The notes: a model not told the origin generated them from the sequence alone. A DNA stretch of 64,000 bases from VHCN01 sp964589935 (GCA_964589935.1 CAZPVD010000002.1:1-64000); one strand, 5' to 3'; counted from the stretch's first letter, positions 35,405 through 44,182 are shown. Translations and numbers: made by a program.

Positions 35405-35503
35405 CGGGACAGGCACGCCGCAGCGCGTCTTCGTTCGTCCAGCGTTACGCGCGAAATTCCGTGTCCACACGCCGTCGTCGTGGTTAATCTTTCCGCGCCG
35501 TTT

Positions 35504-37027
35504 ATGGACTACGAAGCCGTCATCGGGCTGGAAACGCACGTCCAGCTCAAAACCCGGTCGAAGATGTGGTGCGGGTGCGCGAACACGTTCGGCGCGCAGC
35601 CGAACACGAACGTCTGCCCCGTCTGCCTCGGCCTGCCCGGCGTGCTGCCCGTGCCCAACGAGGAGGCGCTGCGCCTCACCGCGCTCACCGGCCTGTTGCT
35701 CAACTGCGAGATTCCGCGCTTCGCGAAGTTCGACCGGAAGAACTACTTTTACCCGGACATGCCGAAGAACTATCAGATCACGCAATACGACAAGCCCTCG
35801 ACGGCGAACGGCTGGGTGGAGTTTGAATTCAGCGGTGCCGGTTCGGCAAACGGCCTCGCTCGCGTCCGCATCACGCGGGCGCACCTCGAAGAAGATGTGG
35901 GCAAGAGTTTTCACTTCGACCGTTTCAGCGGCGTGGACTTCAACCGCGCGGGCGTGCCGTTGCTCGAAATCGTTTCCGAACCGGACATCACGAGCGCCGA
36001 CATGGCCTACGAGTATCTGAACTCGCTCAAGGACATCCTTTCGCACGGAGGCGTGAGCGACTGCGACATGGAGAAAGGCATGGTGCGCTGTGATGTGAAC
36101 ATCTCCGTGCGGCCCAAGGGCAGCGCGCAACTCGGCACGAAGATCGAGATCAAGAACATGAACACCTTCTCCGGCGTGCGCCGCGTGATCGAATACGAGG
36201 TGCCGCGCCAGATCGAAGTCGTGAAAAACGGCGGCACGCTGCGCCAGGAAACGCGCCGCTGGGACGACGTGGCCGGGGTCACCGAGATCATGCGCACGAA
36301 AGAGGACGCGCACGACTACCGCTATTTTCCAGAGCCGGACTTGATGCCGCTCGCGCCGACGGACGAGTGGATCGTGGCCGTGCGTTCGCGCATGGTCGAG
36401 CTGCCGCTGGCGCGCAAGCAGCGCTTCATGCGCGACTACCAGTTGCCCGCCGGCGACGCGGAAGTGTTCAAGAGCAATGTGCCGCTCGGCGATTATTTTG
36501 AAGGCATCGCGAAACAGTCGAAGTCGCCGAAGGCCGTCGCCAACTGGGTCATCAACGACTTGCAGGCAAAAATGGCAGAATGGAACCTGAGTGAATTTCG
36601 AGGTGATTTGCGCCAATGGAATGAATCAGGTGCTGATCAAAGTAGCCCTCATCCACCTGGATGGGCGTATAAGACGCTCAACGACCTTAAATTCAAACCT
36701 GAAGCTATTTTAGAACTCATCGGCCTCGTTGAGGCCAAAACCATCAGCAACTCCGCCGCAAAGCAGGTGTTTGCCGAGATGTTCGACACCGGCAAGGCGC
36801 CCGCCGCCATCGTGCAGGAGCGCGGCCTTGCGCAGGTGAGCGACACGGGCGCCATCGAGAAATTCTGCGACGACGTTATCGGCGCCAATCCCGGCCCGGC
36901 GAACGATTTCAAATCCGGCAAAGCTGCTGCCCTGAACTTCCTCAAAGGCCAGGTGATGAAGCTGAGCAAGGGCAAGGCGAATCCCGGCGTGGTCGGTGAG
37001 ATTTTGGAGAGGAAGTTAAAGGCTTGA
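35504..37027 (+). CDS. gatB: Asp-tRNA(Asn)/Glu-tRNA(Gln) amidotransferase subunit B
   Basis: ATG at 35504 gives 507 residues with IGLETHVQL and the GatB signature YFYPDMPKNYQITQYDKP, and the C-terminal tail domain (LVEAKTISNSAAKQVFAEM). It activates Glu-tRNA(Gln) or Asp-tRNA(Asn). About 40 residues near 360-400 (between WVINDLQAKMAEW and EAILELIGLVE) are longer and AT-richer than usual, which suggests an insertion. gatC and gatA lie upstream, with two other genes between. Confidence 0.93.
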   Translation: MDYEAVIGLETHVQLKTRSKMWCGCANTFGAQPNTNVCPVCLGLPGVLPVPNEEALRLTALTGLLLNCEIPRFAKFDRKNYFYPDMPKNYQITQYDKPSTANGWVEFEFSGAGSANGLARVRITRAHLEEDVGKSFHFDRFSGVDFNRAGVPLLEIVSEPDITSADMAYEYLNSLKDILSHGGVSDCDMEKGMVRCDVNISVRPKGSAQLGTKIEIKNMNTFSGVRRVIEYEVPRQIEVVKNGGTLRQETRRWDDVAGVTEIMRTKEDAHDYRYFPEPDLMPLAPTDEWIVAVRSRMVELPLARKQRFMRDYQLPAGDAEVFKSNVPLGDYFEGIAKQSKSPKAVANWVINDLQAKMAEWNLSEFRGDLRQWNESGADQSSPHPPGWAYKTLNDLKFKPEAILELIGLVEAKTISNSAAKQVFAEMFDTGKAPAAIVQERGLAQVSDTGAIEKFCDDVIGANPGPANDFKSGKAAALNFLKGQVMKLSKGKANPGVVGEILERKLKA

Positions 37028-37094
37028 ACCACCAAGGCACGAAGACACGAAGATTTCTCTCGCCTCGGCCTTGGTGTCTTGGTGTCTTGGTGGT
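37028..37094. repeat. ACCACCAAGGCACGAAG / CTTGGTGTCTTGGTGGT inverted repeat
   Basis: Between gatB and mpl, a purine-rich arm (37028-37052) is matched by an inverted pyrimidine-rich arm (37069-37094), leaving about a 16-base loop. It may terminate transcription of gatB, or it may be a mobile palindrome. The arms repeat short words internally. Confidence 0.7.
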
Positions 37095-37101
37095 GAAATA
37101 A

Positions 37102-38496
37102 ATGTTCACCGCCATTCGCTCCGTCCACTTCACCGGCATCTGCGGCACCGCGATGGCGTCCGTCGCGGCAGCGATGAAGGAGAAGGGCGTTCACGTCACC
37201 GGCTCGGACCAGAACGTGTATCCGCCGATGTCCACGTTCCTCGCCGAGCGGCGCATCGAGGTGATGAACGGCTTCGCCGAGGACAACCTCGCGCACCGGC
37301 CCGACCTCGTCGTCATCGGCAACGCCATGTCGCGCGGCAACCCGGAGGTCGAGGCCGTGCTCGCGAAGAAGCTCCGCTATTGCTCGCTGCCGGAACTGCT
37401 CAAGGAATTTTTCATCCGCGGCAAGCGCTCGCTCGTCGTGTGCGGCACGCATGGCAAGACCACGACGACGTCACTGCTCGCGTGGGTCTTCGAGCTCAAC
37501 GGACTGAACCCGTCGTTCCTCATCGGCGGCATCCCGGCGAACTTCGGTCAGGGCGCGCGCTTCACGGACAGCGAGTGGTTCATCATCGAGGGTGACGAAT
37601 ACGACACGGCCTTCTTCGACAAGCGCAGCAAGTTCGTTCACTACCTCCCGGAGATCGGCATCCTGAACAATTTGGAATTCGACCACGCGGACATTTTCGA
37701 TGACCTCGGCGCGATCCAGAAAACCTTCTCGCACTTCATCCGTCTCGTGCCGCGCAACGGCCTGCTGCTCGCGAACGGCGACGACACGAATCTCGCGCCT
37801 CTGCTCGTCAACGCGCCGTGCCCGGTGAAACGCTTCGGATTCGGCGAGGGCAATCATCTGCGCGCGACGAACCTGCGCCTCGGCGCGACTGCGAGCGAGT
37901 TCGAGACGCCGAACGGCAAGTTCCACCTCGACCTCATCGGCGAACTCAACGTGCGCAACGCGCTCGCGGTCGTCGCGGCCGCGCGGCACTGCGGGCTGAC
38001 GAACAAGCAGATTCAGGACGCGTTCAGCACGTTCAAGGGAGTAAAGCGCCGCATGGAGGTGCGCGGCGTCGCGGGCGGCGTGACGGTCGTGGACGACTTC
38101 GGCCATCACCCGACAGCCATCCGTGAAACGCTCAAGGCGCTGCGTGTGCGGTTTCCGAGCCAGAAGGTTTGGGCCGTGTTTGAGCCGCGCTCGAACACGA
38201 CACGGCGGAATGTGTTTCAGAAGGAGCTTGCCGAATCGTTCGCCAACGCGGATGGCGTGGTGGTTTCACAAGTCGCGCGGCTCGAACTGCTCGCGCCGGA
38301 GCAGCGGCTCGATCCGGAGAAACTGATGAGCGACATCCGCGCAATGGGAAAGGAGGCAGCCTATCTTGCAGACGTGAATGCCATCATCGAACATCTCGCC
38401 TCAAAGGCGCAGGGCGGCGACGTGGTGTGCGTGTTCAGCAACGGCGGGTTCGGGGACATCCACAACAAGCTGCTCGCTCGGCTGGCGAGACGCTGA
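37102..38496 (+). CDS. mpl: UDP-N-acetylmuramate:L-alanyl-gamma-D-glutamyl-meso-diaminopimelate ligase-like
   Basis: The 464-residue Mur ligase has an N-terminal Rossmann-like start, ATP-binding GTHGKTTTTSL, the central NLEFDHADIFDDL, and the C-terminal SNGGFGDIHNKL typical of Mpl over MurC. It recycles cell-wall murein tripeptide by joining it to UDP-MurNAc. It follows a palindromic repeat after gatB. Confidence 0.9.
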   Translation: MFTAIRSVHFTGICGTAMASVAAAMKEKGVHVTGSDQNVYPPMSTFLAERRIEVMNGFAEDNLAHRPDLVVIGNAMSRGNPEVEAVLAKKLRYCSLPELLKEFFIRGKRSLVVCGTHGKTTTTSLLAWVFELNGLNPSFLIGGIPANFGQGARFTDSEWFIIEGDEYDTAFFDKRSKFVHYLPEIGILNNLEFDHADIFDDLGAIQKTFSHFIRLVPRNGLLLANGDDTNLAPLLVNAPCPVKRFGFGEGNHLRATNLRLGATASEFETPNGKFHLDLIGELNVRNALAVVAAARHCGLTNKQIQDAFSTFKGVKRRMEVRGVAGGVTVVDDFGHHPTAIRETLKALRVRFPSQKVWAVFEPRSNTTRRNVFQKELAESFANADGVVVSQVARLELLAPEQRLDPEKLMSDIRAMGKEAAYLADVNAIIEHLASKAQGGDVVCVFSNGGFGDIHNKLLARLARR

Positions 38497-38504
38497 GTGG
38501 AGAC

Positions 38505-39446
38505 TCAGTTTTTCGCAGTCTGCTCCGAAGCGGCCTTTTGTTCCGCCTCGGTCAGGTTGTGCTGGATCCGGGCGCGCATGTCGGCGTTGCTCTCGCTGGT
38601 GACGAGCGCAAGGTGTTGACGCGCCTGGACAAAACGGGAAGCGTGAAGTTCAAGGCGGGCGAGGTTCAGCCAGCAGTCTTCACGTTGCAATTGTGACTTC
38701 GCGATTTCCAGAGCCTTGTTCCACGCGGTGACGGCGTCTTCGATCCGCAGCGGCTTGATGGCGGAGTAGGAGCTGGCGGAGTCGCGCGCGAGATCAAAGT
38801 TCGCCGGGTCGTAGAGGAGGGCCTTGCGGTAGTTGCGCAGGGCGCGGTCGAATACTTCCTGCTCGGTCAAACCGTAGAGGTCGCCGGCATCCTTGCGAAA
38901 AAGGAAGAGGGCCGTGGCGTATTGCTGGTAAAGCTCCGCGCGGTGCGGGTCCACGGCGATGGCCTTTTCGTGGCAGTCAATCATGAGAATTGAGGGGCCG
39001 TTGTGATAGTAATGATGGGCGAGATCAAGCCACGGCTCGGGCGAATGCGGATCCGCGGCACGGTCCTGCTCCCATTTGCGGATGGCTTCCAGTTCGCCGG
39101 TCCATTCCTGAACGAAGTCTTTTTGCGCGGCGCGGGCAGCCTCGCTGTCGGGAAACGCCCGGAGGCATTTCTCAAATTCCTGCGAGAGATTCTTGTAACG
39201 GTGCTCGATGCGCGCGCTCAGAATGTGCGACGCCTCGGAGGCGAGATTGGGGTCGCACGGTTTGACCTGCCGAAGCCAGGAATGAACCTCCTCCAACCCT
39301 GCGTCGGTGAGTTTCTGAACCCTGGCCAGGGCTGGATCAAGCGCGGACGGCGTAGTGCCCGCGTCAAGGGCTTCCGATGCGGGTTGCGTGAGCAGAAGGA
39401 GCGCGGCGGCAACGACGACAGGAACAAGTTTCGATCTGCGGGACAT
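38505..39446 (-). CDS. exported tetratricopeptide-like protein
   Basis: ATG at 39446 gives 313 residues: a signal peptide (SKLVPVVVAAALLLLTQPASE) and helical repeats (PWLDLAHHYYHNG, DPHRAELYQQYATALFLFRKDA, RALRNYRKALLYDPANFDLARD). It is a paralogue of the next gene, sharing the LFLFRKDA and KALLYDP blocks. It is probably a periplasmic scaffold; the partner is unknown. Confidence 0.78.
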   Translation of the reverse strand: MSRRSKLVPVVVAAALLLLTQPASEALDAGTTPSALDPALARVQKLTDAGLEEVHSWLRQVKPCDPNLASEASHILSARIEHRYKNLSQEFEKCLRAFPDSEAARAAQKDFVQEWTGELEAIRKWEQDRAADPHSPEPWLDLAHHYYHNGPSILMIDCHEKAIAVDPHRAELYQQYATALFLFRKDAGDLYGLTEQEVFDRALRNYRKALLYDPANFDLARDSASSYSAIKPLRIEDAVTAWNKALEIAKSQLQREDCWLNLARLELHASRFVQARQHLALVTSESNADMRARIQHNLTEAEQKAASEQTAKN

Positions 39447-39544
39447 AATGTTCAATTTCGGCACGGATTTCAGACGGGAGGTGGGGCGTGCTATTCATCG
39501 CCCGGTTGCGTTCTGGTCGCTCGCGCTCTTCGCGCGCCGCCGCG

Positions 39545-40519
39545 TCACTTGGGGATGACGCCGGACGAGGGGGGGGTGGTTACGCGGGATTTCTTTTCTT
39601 TTTCGTCCAAGTTGTGCAGCACGCGGATCTTCACGTCGGTGTAGAGCGCGTGGGTCACGTTCGTGAGGTGCGCGCGGGCCTCGTCGAAGCGGCCCATGTT
39701 GATCTCGATGCGCGCGAGATGCACATGCACGCCCTGACGGTCCACGTCGTCGGGCGCGAGCTTAATGGCGCGCTCCCACGCGGCGATCGCAGCGTCGTTG
39801 CGCGGCGGCTTGATGCCGTAGTAAGTCTGCGCGACATCGGCGGCGAGCGTGAAGTCTTCGGGATCCAACTCCATCGCCTTCGCATAAAGCGCGAGCGCCT
39901 TGTCGAAGACCTGCTGCTCGTCGAGATGAAAGTGCTCCATCGCGTCCTTGCGGAAGAGGAACACGACCGTGCCGAGGCTGTGGTAATACTGCGACTGCTT
40001 CGGGTCGAGTTCGATGGCCCTGGCGTAATACTCGAACGCCTTTTTCACCGGGCCGCGGTGGCCGTAATGGTTGGCGAGGTTGTTCCATGCCGCGGGATTT
40101 TTCGGATCGAGTTCGAGCGCCCGCTCCCATTGTTTCACACCGTCGGCCTCCTCGCCCTGCTCGTAAAGAAAACTGCCGAACGCCAGGTGCCCGCGCGCGT
40201 GACGGGGGTTCAACTGAAGAAAATCCTGATACCGCGCGCGGACACCGGCCAGCCGCTGGTCAATCTTCAGACGCAGCGCGGCGCGTGTGGACAGCGCGGT
40301 CGGGCCTTCTGCATTTTGCGCAGCGGCGATCCACTTGTTGACCTGCTCCTGCGCCTCGTCGTCGTCGGCCATGATCCGCTGCAACTCCAGCGCGACAGGA
40401 TCATTCGTGCCCGCGGATTTTGCGGGAGGCGCTGGCGCAGCCGCACTCGGGCCGCACAGCAGGAAAAGAATGCACGCCAACACGAGCGTGACGAGTCGGG
40501 CTGCGGCGTGTCGGCGCAT
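39545..40519 (-). CDS. exported TPR-repeat protein
   Basis: The 324-residue protein has a signal peptide (LVTLVLACILFLLCGPSAA) and TPR-like units with the typical W/A spacing (LELDPKNPAAWNNLANHYG, RAIELDPKQSQYYHSLGTV, LYAKAMELDPEDF). It is homologous to the gene after it and lies 19 bases downstream of a sensor kinase gene on the same strand. It may help assemble an envelope complex linked to that kinase. Confidence 0.8.
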   Translation of the reverse strand: MRRHAAARLVTLVLACILFLLCGPSAAAPAPPAKSAGTNDPVALELQRIMADDDEAQEQVNKWIAAAQNAEGPTALSTRAALRLKIDQRLAGVRARYQDFLQLNPRHARGHLAFGSFLYEQGEEADGVKQWERALELDPKNPAAWNNLANHYGHRGPVKKAFEYYARAIELDPKQSQYYHSLGTVVFLFRKDAMEHFHLDEQQVFDKALALYAKAMELDPEDFTLAADVAQTYYGIKPPRNDAAIAAWERAIKLAPDDVDRQGVHVHLARIEINMGRFDEARAHLTNVTHALYTDVKIRVLHNLDEKEKKSRVTTPPSSGVIPK

Positions 40520-40538
40520 GGAGGGCAGTCGCGCTGAA

Positions 40539-42233
40539 CTACTTCTGCGCGGCGGGAGCCTTCGGTTCCATGGCGGAACCGGCTGTCTTGAGCAGCGCGG
40601 TGGCGCGCACGCCAGGGCCGCGCCGGTTTTGAATGCCGAGAGTGCCGCCGTGCAGCTCGATGATTTTTTTTGTGACTGTCAGGCCAAGGCCCGTGCCCTT
40701 GCCGGCAAAGAACGGCTCGAAGATGCGCGTGAGTTTCTCCGGCGGGATGCCGGTGCCGGTGTCTTCGATTTCCACGACGAGCGCGAGTTCGCCATGCCGC
40801 AGGAAGGACGTGTCGGGCTTGCCCGTCCCGTCCGGGTTTGCGGGCAGGCGGCCCTCGCGCAACCGCGTGCGCACGGTGAGCGTGCCGCCGGCGGGCATCG
40901 CGTTGAGCGCGTTGGTGAGCAGGTTCACGAACACCTGCTTGAGCTTGCCGCTGTCCGCGAGCACGGGCGGAAGCGTGGCGTCGAACTCCTTCTCAACTTC
41001 GTGCTTGCCCGGCTTGATTTCGCCGCGGATGGAACACAGCGCGTCGTCAAGAATCTCGTTCAAGTTCGCCGGCGTGAGTTCGAGTTTGGCCGGCGAGGAA
41101 AAGTCGAGCAGGCCGATGATGATCGCTTCCGCGCGCTGGACGGTGTCGTTCATGTCGCGCAGCTTCTCGGCGGCACGGCCCTCGCGCAGTGCCGGAAGCG
41201 CGGTGAGTTCATCGAGGGTCCGGCGCAGGCTGGCCAGCGGGTCCTTGATGCCGTGCGCGACGCCCGCGGCAAGGCGTCCGACCATCTGCATCCGTTCCAT
41301 CTGGATGATTTGGACCTGCGCCTGTTTCAGTTCGTTGTGTTTGTGCCGCAAATCGGCGATGGCCTTCAGGAGGTCCTCGCGGCTCCGGCCCAGTTCCCAG
41401 TTCGCTTTTTTGATCTGCTCCTCGGCGAGCTTGCGTTCGGTCACATCCCAGAAAATGCCCTGGATGCCGATGGCCTTGCCGTTGTGGTCGTGGATGGGTG
41501 TCTTGACGACCTGCACGTAGCGCTTGCCGCCGCCGGGCGGCTCGTGTTCCTCGACGGTTTCAAAAATCTGCCCGGTCTCGATGACTCGATGGTCGTCGCG
41601 CTGATATTTTTCAGCCAGCTCGCGGGGGAAAAAATCGAAGTCCGTCTTGCCAACGAACTGTTCGAGGTTCATGCCCAACTCGGCGAGGAATTTTTTGTTA
41701 CCGAACGTGAAGCGACCTTGCAGGTCCTTGCGCAGGATGAATTGCGGCAGGTTTTCGACGAGCGACTGGTAGAACGCCTCCGACTGCCGCAGCGCGGCCT
41801 CGGCGCGGTGGCGCTCGATCGCGTAGCGCACCGAGCGCGTGAGCAGGTGGCAGTCCACATGGCCCTTCACGAGATAATCCTGCGCGCCAGCGTGGACGGC
41901 GTTGACCGCGGCGTTTTCGTCGTCAAGGCCGCTCATCACGATGATGGCCGCACCGGACGCGCGGGCATTGACCTGGCCGAAAGTTTCCAGCCCGAAGCTG
42001 TCAGGGAGCGAGAGGTCCAGAAGAATGATGTCGAAGGAACCCTTGCTGAGACAGGCCAGGCCCTCGGCAAGCGTGGCGCCGCGCGACACCTCGAAGCGCG
42101 CCGCACCCGGCTCCGCGAGCATCGCGGTGAAGAGGAGCGCGTCAGCGGGGTTGTCTTCGATCAGCAACACCCGGATCGTCGTGGAAGGGTTGGCGAATTC
42201 CTGGCTCACACTGGGCTGATGGGCACGGCCCAA
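40539..42233 (-). CDS. REC-PAS histidine kinase (hybrid-type)
   Basis: The 564-residue protein has an N-terminal receiver domain (DIILLDLSLPDSFG, Asp73), one PAS/PAC domain (about 155-285, with IHDHNGKAIGIQGIFWDVT), then the HisKA block AHGIKDPLASL with His327, and HATPase boxes NLLTNALNAMPAGG, EDTGTGIPPEKL and GTGLGLTVTKKIIELHGG. The H-box reads AHGIKDPLAS instead of the common AHEIKNPLA. There is no C-terminal receiver. GTG 42209 is an alternative start. Confidence 0.9.
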   Translation of the reverse strand: MGRAHQPSVSQEFANPSTTIRVLLIEDNPADALLFTAMLAEPGAARFEVSRGATLAEGLACLSKGSFDIILLDLSLPDSFGLETFGQVNARASGAAIIVMSGLDDENAAVNAVHAGAQDYLVKGHVDCHLLTRSVRYAIERHRAEAALRQSEAFYQSLVENLPQFILRKDLQGRFTFGNKKFLAELGMNLEQFVGKTDFDFFPRELAEKYQRDDHRVIETGQIFETVEEHEPPGGGKRYVQVVKTPIHDHNGKAIGIQGIFWDVTERKLAEEQIKKANWELGRSREDLLKAIADLRHKHNELKQAQVQIIQMERMQMVGRLAAGVAHGIKDPLASLRRTLDELTALPALREGRAAEKLRDMNDTVQRAEAIIIGLLDFSSPAKLELTPANLNEILDDALCSIRGEIKPGKHEVEKEFDATLPPVLADSGKLKQVFVNLLTNALNAMPAGGTLTVRTRLREGRLPANPDGTGKPDTSFLRHGELALVVEIEDTGTGIPPEKLTRIFEPFFAGKGTGLGLTVTKKIIELHGGTLGIQNRRGPGVRATALLKTAGSAMEPKAPAAQK

Positions 42234-42279
42234 GTGTCGTCGCCGGTTGCTTGCAATTCAAGCATGAAACCCCTCGCGT

Positions 42280-43212
42280 TCATTGCCTCAATTCCAGCGC
42301 GGCAAACGGGTTGTTCAACGGACTGTCCTTCTTCTTCTGCGGGTCGAGCACCATGCGGAGGTATTCGACGGCGTCGCTTGCGTTCTGCACGTGGCGCGGC
42401 AGCGTTGCACCCGCGGCATTTGGATGCCCGCCGCCTTGGAAGAGCTGCGCGGTCTTGAGCGCCTCGCCGTTGCGGCTGCGGAAGCTCGCGATGACGGTTC
42501 GGTTGGCCTTGACGAAAAATGTCACGAGCACGGCGTAAGGCGTCGCCTGCCGCTCAAGCAATTGGTGCACGATGGAATTGATGTTGCCGACCACGGTGTC
42601 CACGCAGCCCGCGGTTGGGCTTAATTGCCGGACGTTCGCTCGGCTCCACTCGTAGCCGAGCGGGTCCTCGATGCGACGTTTGACGGCCATGACTTCGAGC
42701 AATGGATGATCGAGCAGCCGCTCCGGCACGCCCTCGACGAGCGCGTGCAAATTCCAGAAACCGTAAACCTTTACGAGGTTCGCGTAATCGTTCGCCAGAT
42801 CGAAGTCCGGGTCGTCTTCGAGGAACAAATCCGCGACGTTGCTCAGATGAACGACACGGTCCAGCTCCGGTTTGGCCAGGCCGGCCTCGCGGCAGAGTTC
42901 GTAGCAGAGCAGCGCGGCGGACTTCGTTGGGTCATGGATGAGATGCGCCTGTTTTGGCGCGACATCGGTCGAATGATGATCGAGCACGAGCCAGTTCTGC
43001 CGGTCCATGCGAGCCTCGAAGCTGAAGTCGCTCACCCACGCCGCGCGCTCGGTCAGGCCGCGCTGCTTCCACATGTTGTAATGGTAGGCCTCCAGCGGCA
43101 CATCGGCGTTGAACCGCGTGTGCGTGAGCCGTTGCAGCAACATGCCCGAAAGCAGGCCGTCCAGGTCGCTCTCGTGAGTGAGGATGACTTCCGGCCGCGG
43201 CAGACTGGTCAT
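42280..43212 (-). CDS. DHH-family phosphoesterase
   Basis: The 310-residue protein has LTHESDLDGL (residues 11-20), LVLDHHSTDV with the DHH motif, and the DHHA1-like GGGHPNAAGATL. It resembles nano-RNase/cyclic-dinucleotide phosphodiesterases and RecJ-like enzymes; which one is uncertain. It ends 47 bases before the kinase gene on the same strand. Confidence 0.87.
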   Translation of the reverse strand: MTSLPRPEVILTHESDLDGLLSGMLLQRLTHTRFNADVPLEAYHYNMWKQRGLTERAAWVSDFSFEARMDRQNWLVLDHHSTDVAPKQAHLIHDPTKSAALLCYELCREAGLAKPELDRVVHLSNVADLFLEDDPDFDLANDYANLVKVYGFWNLHALVEGVPERLLDHPLLEVMAVKRRIEDPLGYEWSRANVRQLSPTAGCVDTVVGNINSIVHQLLERQATPYAVLVTFFVKANRTVIASFRSRNGEALKTAQLFQGGGHPNAAGATLPRHVQNASDAVEYLRMVLDPQKKKDSPLNNPFAALELRQ

Positions 43213-43378
43213 GGCCGCAACCTAGCCCGCGAGTGGAAACGACGCGAGAAGAAATGCCCGCAAGCTCGGCACCGCCAAGCAGCGCACGGCGTCCAGACCG
43301 GGGCAAACGAACGCAATTCGCCAACGAATTTGGACGTGACATCGCGGGGCCGAAACTTATAGTCCGCCCCTCTGGAAC

Positions 43379-43454
43379 GACCCTATCGTCCAGCGGTTCA
43401 GGACACCGCCCTTTCACGGCGGTAACACGGGTTCGAATCCCGTTAGGGTCGCCA
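43379..43454 (+). tRNA. tRNA-Glu (anticodon TTC), CCA encoded
   Basis: The sequence folds as a full cloverleaf: acceptor GACCCTA (43379-43385) with TAGGGTC (43444-43450), anticodon arm CCGCC CTTTCAC GGCGG with anticodon TTC, and T-arm ACGGG TTCGAAT CCCGT. The terminal CCA is encoded at 43452-43454. The 3' end is the usual attachment site for integrases, and recombinase remnants follow. Confidence 0.97.
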
Positions 43455-43629
43455 AACTTGACTTGTCGCCATCCGTCTTCTCTAAAAGCTTGAAAAGCGG
43501 GCAGGTTACAGCGGTTCCAAATTCTCGACTCGCAAAACTCACTCCTTCGGGGAAAAGCACTTTCTGCAACCGCTGCTTCTGTTCGTGCGAAAACTCTGTC
43601 CAGAGCCGCGCCATGGGTTGAGGATGCTA
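43455..43629 (-). pseudogene. C-terminal remnant of a serine recombinase
   Basis: The minus-strand frame open from 43626 reads HPQPMARLWTEFSHEQKQRL, then QKVLFPEGVSFASREFGT. The piece RLQKVLFPEGV with a following GT matches the extreme C-terminus of large serine recombinases, as I recall that family. There is no N-terminal catalytic domain. The frame then runs on into the antisense of tRNA-Glu (giving a TGFEPV-type tail). It is thus an eroded end of an integrase, near tRNA-Glu. Confidence 0.52.
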
Positions 43630-43630
43630 G

Positions 43631-43888
43631 GGCTGGAATCTGGAGTTCGGCCCACGTGCCTATCAACAACGCAAGCTGTTGTTCGCATTCTTATACGAGA
43701 CAGCGCAAATGGCGGGCATTCCATATCGACGGCTCGTGCGGGCAACGCGGCACGAGACAGGCGAACGGTTTGGACACGAGCACTACCATTGGTTGATCGG
43801 GGCGGAAGAGTGGCACCCGACCTTGGGTGACATGTTCCGGCTGAATGCGCTGTGGGACGGTCTGCCGAAGTGCGCGCGGACAAGATGA
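43631..43888 (+). pseudogene. possible fragment of a rolling-circle Rep-type protein
   Basis: After an in-frame stop at 43628, the frame reads WNLEFGPRAYQQRKLLFAFL, then RRLVRATRHETGERFGHEHY and HWLIGAEEW up to TGA at 43888. HYH fits the H-hydrophobic-H metal motif of rolling-circle replication proteins, and GERFGHEHYHWLIG resembles their core. The upstream and downstream parts are missing. It is a weak but specific resemblance. Confidence 0.4.
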
Positions 43889-44108
43889 CATGAGCAAAGA
43901 CATACGTTGCGTGCCTCCAACCAAAAGTCACGCACGGCCTGATTGTCCGGTTTTTCGTTTCCTCGTTGTGCCGCTCGTCCTTTACATCCTTCAACCCCAA
44001 AAACACCCTCGACAGGAACAGAAATGTTAGCAATGTGCATTAGTAGCAGGCGTGTTTTCAACCGACGATAAGAGCCAAAACTGCCAGTTTTAAGGAGTTT
44101 TAGAAGAC
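43889..44108. other. intergenic remnant region
   Basis: No gene is recognised. The DNA is AT-richer than the flanks and continues the decayed segment between the two tRNAs. I see no terminator. Confidence 0.4.
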
Positions 44109-44182
44109 TGGAGCGGGTGAAGGGAATCGAACCCTCGTCTCGGGCTTGGGAAGCCTACGTTCTACCATTGAACCACACCCGC
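44109..44182 (-). tRNA. tRNA-Gly (anticodon CCC), CCA encoded
   Basis: The minus strand folds as acceptor GCGGGTG with CACCCGC, D-arm GTTC...GAAC, T-arm with GGTTCGATTCC, and anticodon loop TTCCCAA, giving CCC, which reads GGG. CCA is encoded at 44109-44111. In the anticodon stem, TAGGC faces GCCCG, so pair 27 is T-G and pair 28 is an A-C mismatch, a weak upper stem. Downstream of tig on the same strand. Confidence 0.92.

Noticed and set aside
40287..42458. Plus-strand frame of more than 700 codons opposite the kinase and TPR genes
   Set aside because: Covers real genes on the other strand and has no recognisable domain.
43380..43454. The TGFEPV-type tail on the minus strand of tRNA-Glu
   Set aside because: This tail is tRNA antisense; only the part beyond 43455 resembles recombinase and was kept.
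43539..44033. Minus-strand frame of 164 codons between the tRNAs
   Set aside because: It overlaps both remnants in other frames and has no domain pattern.
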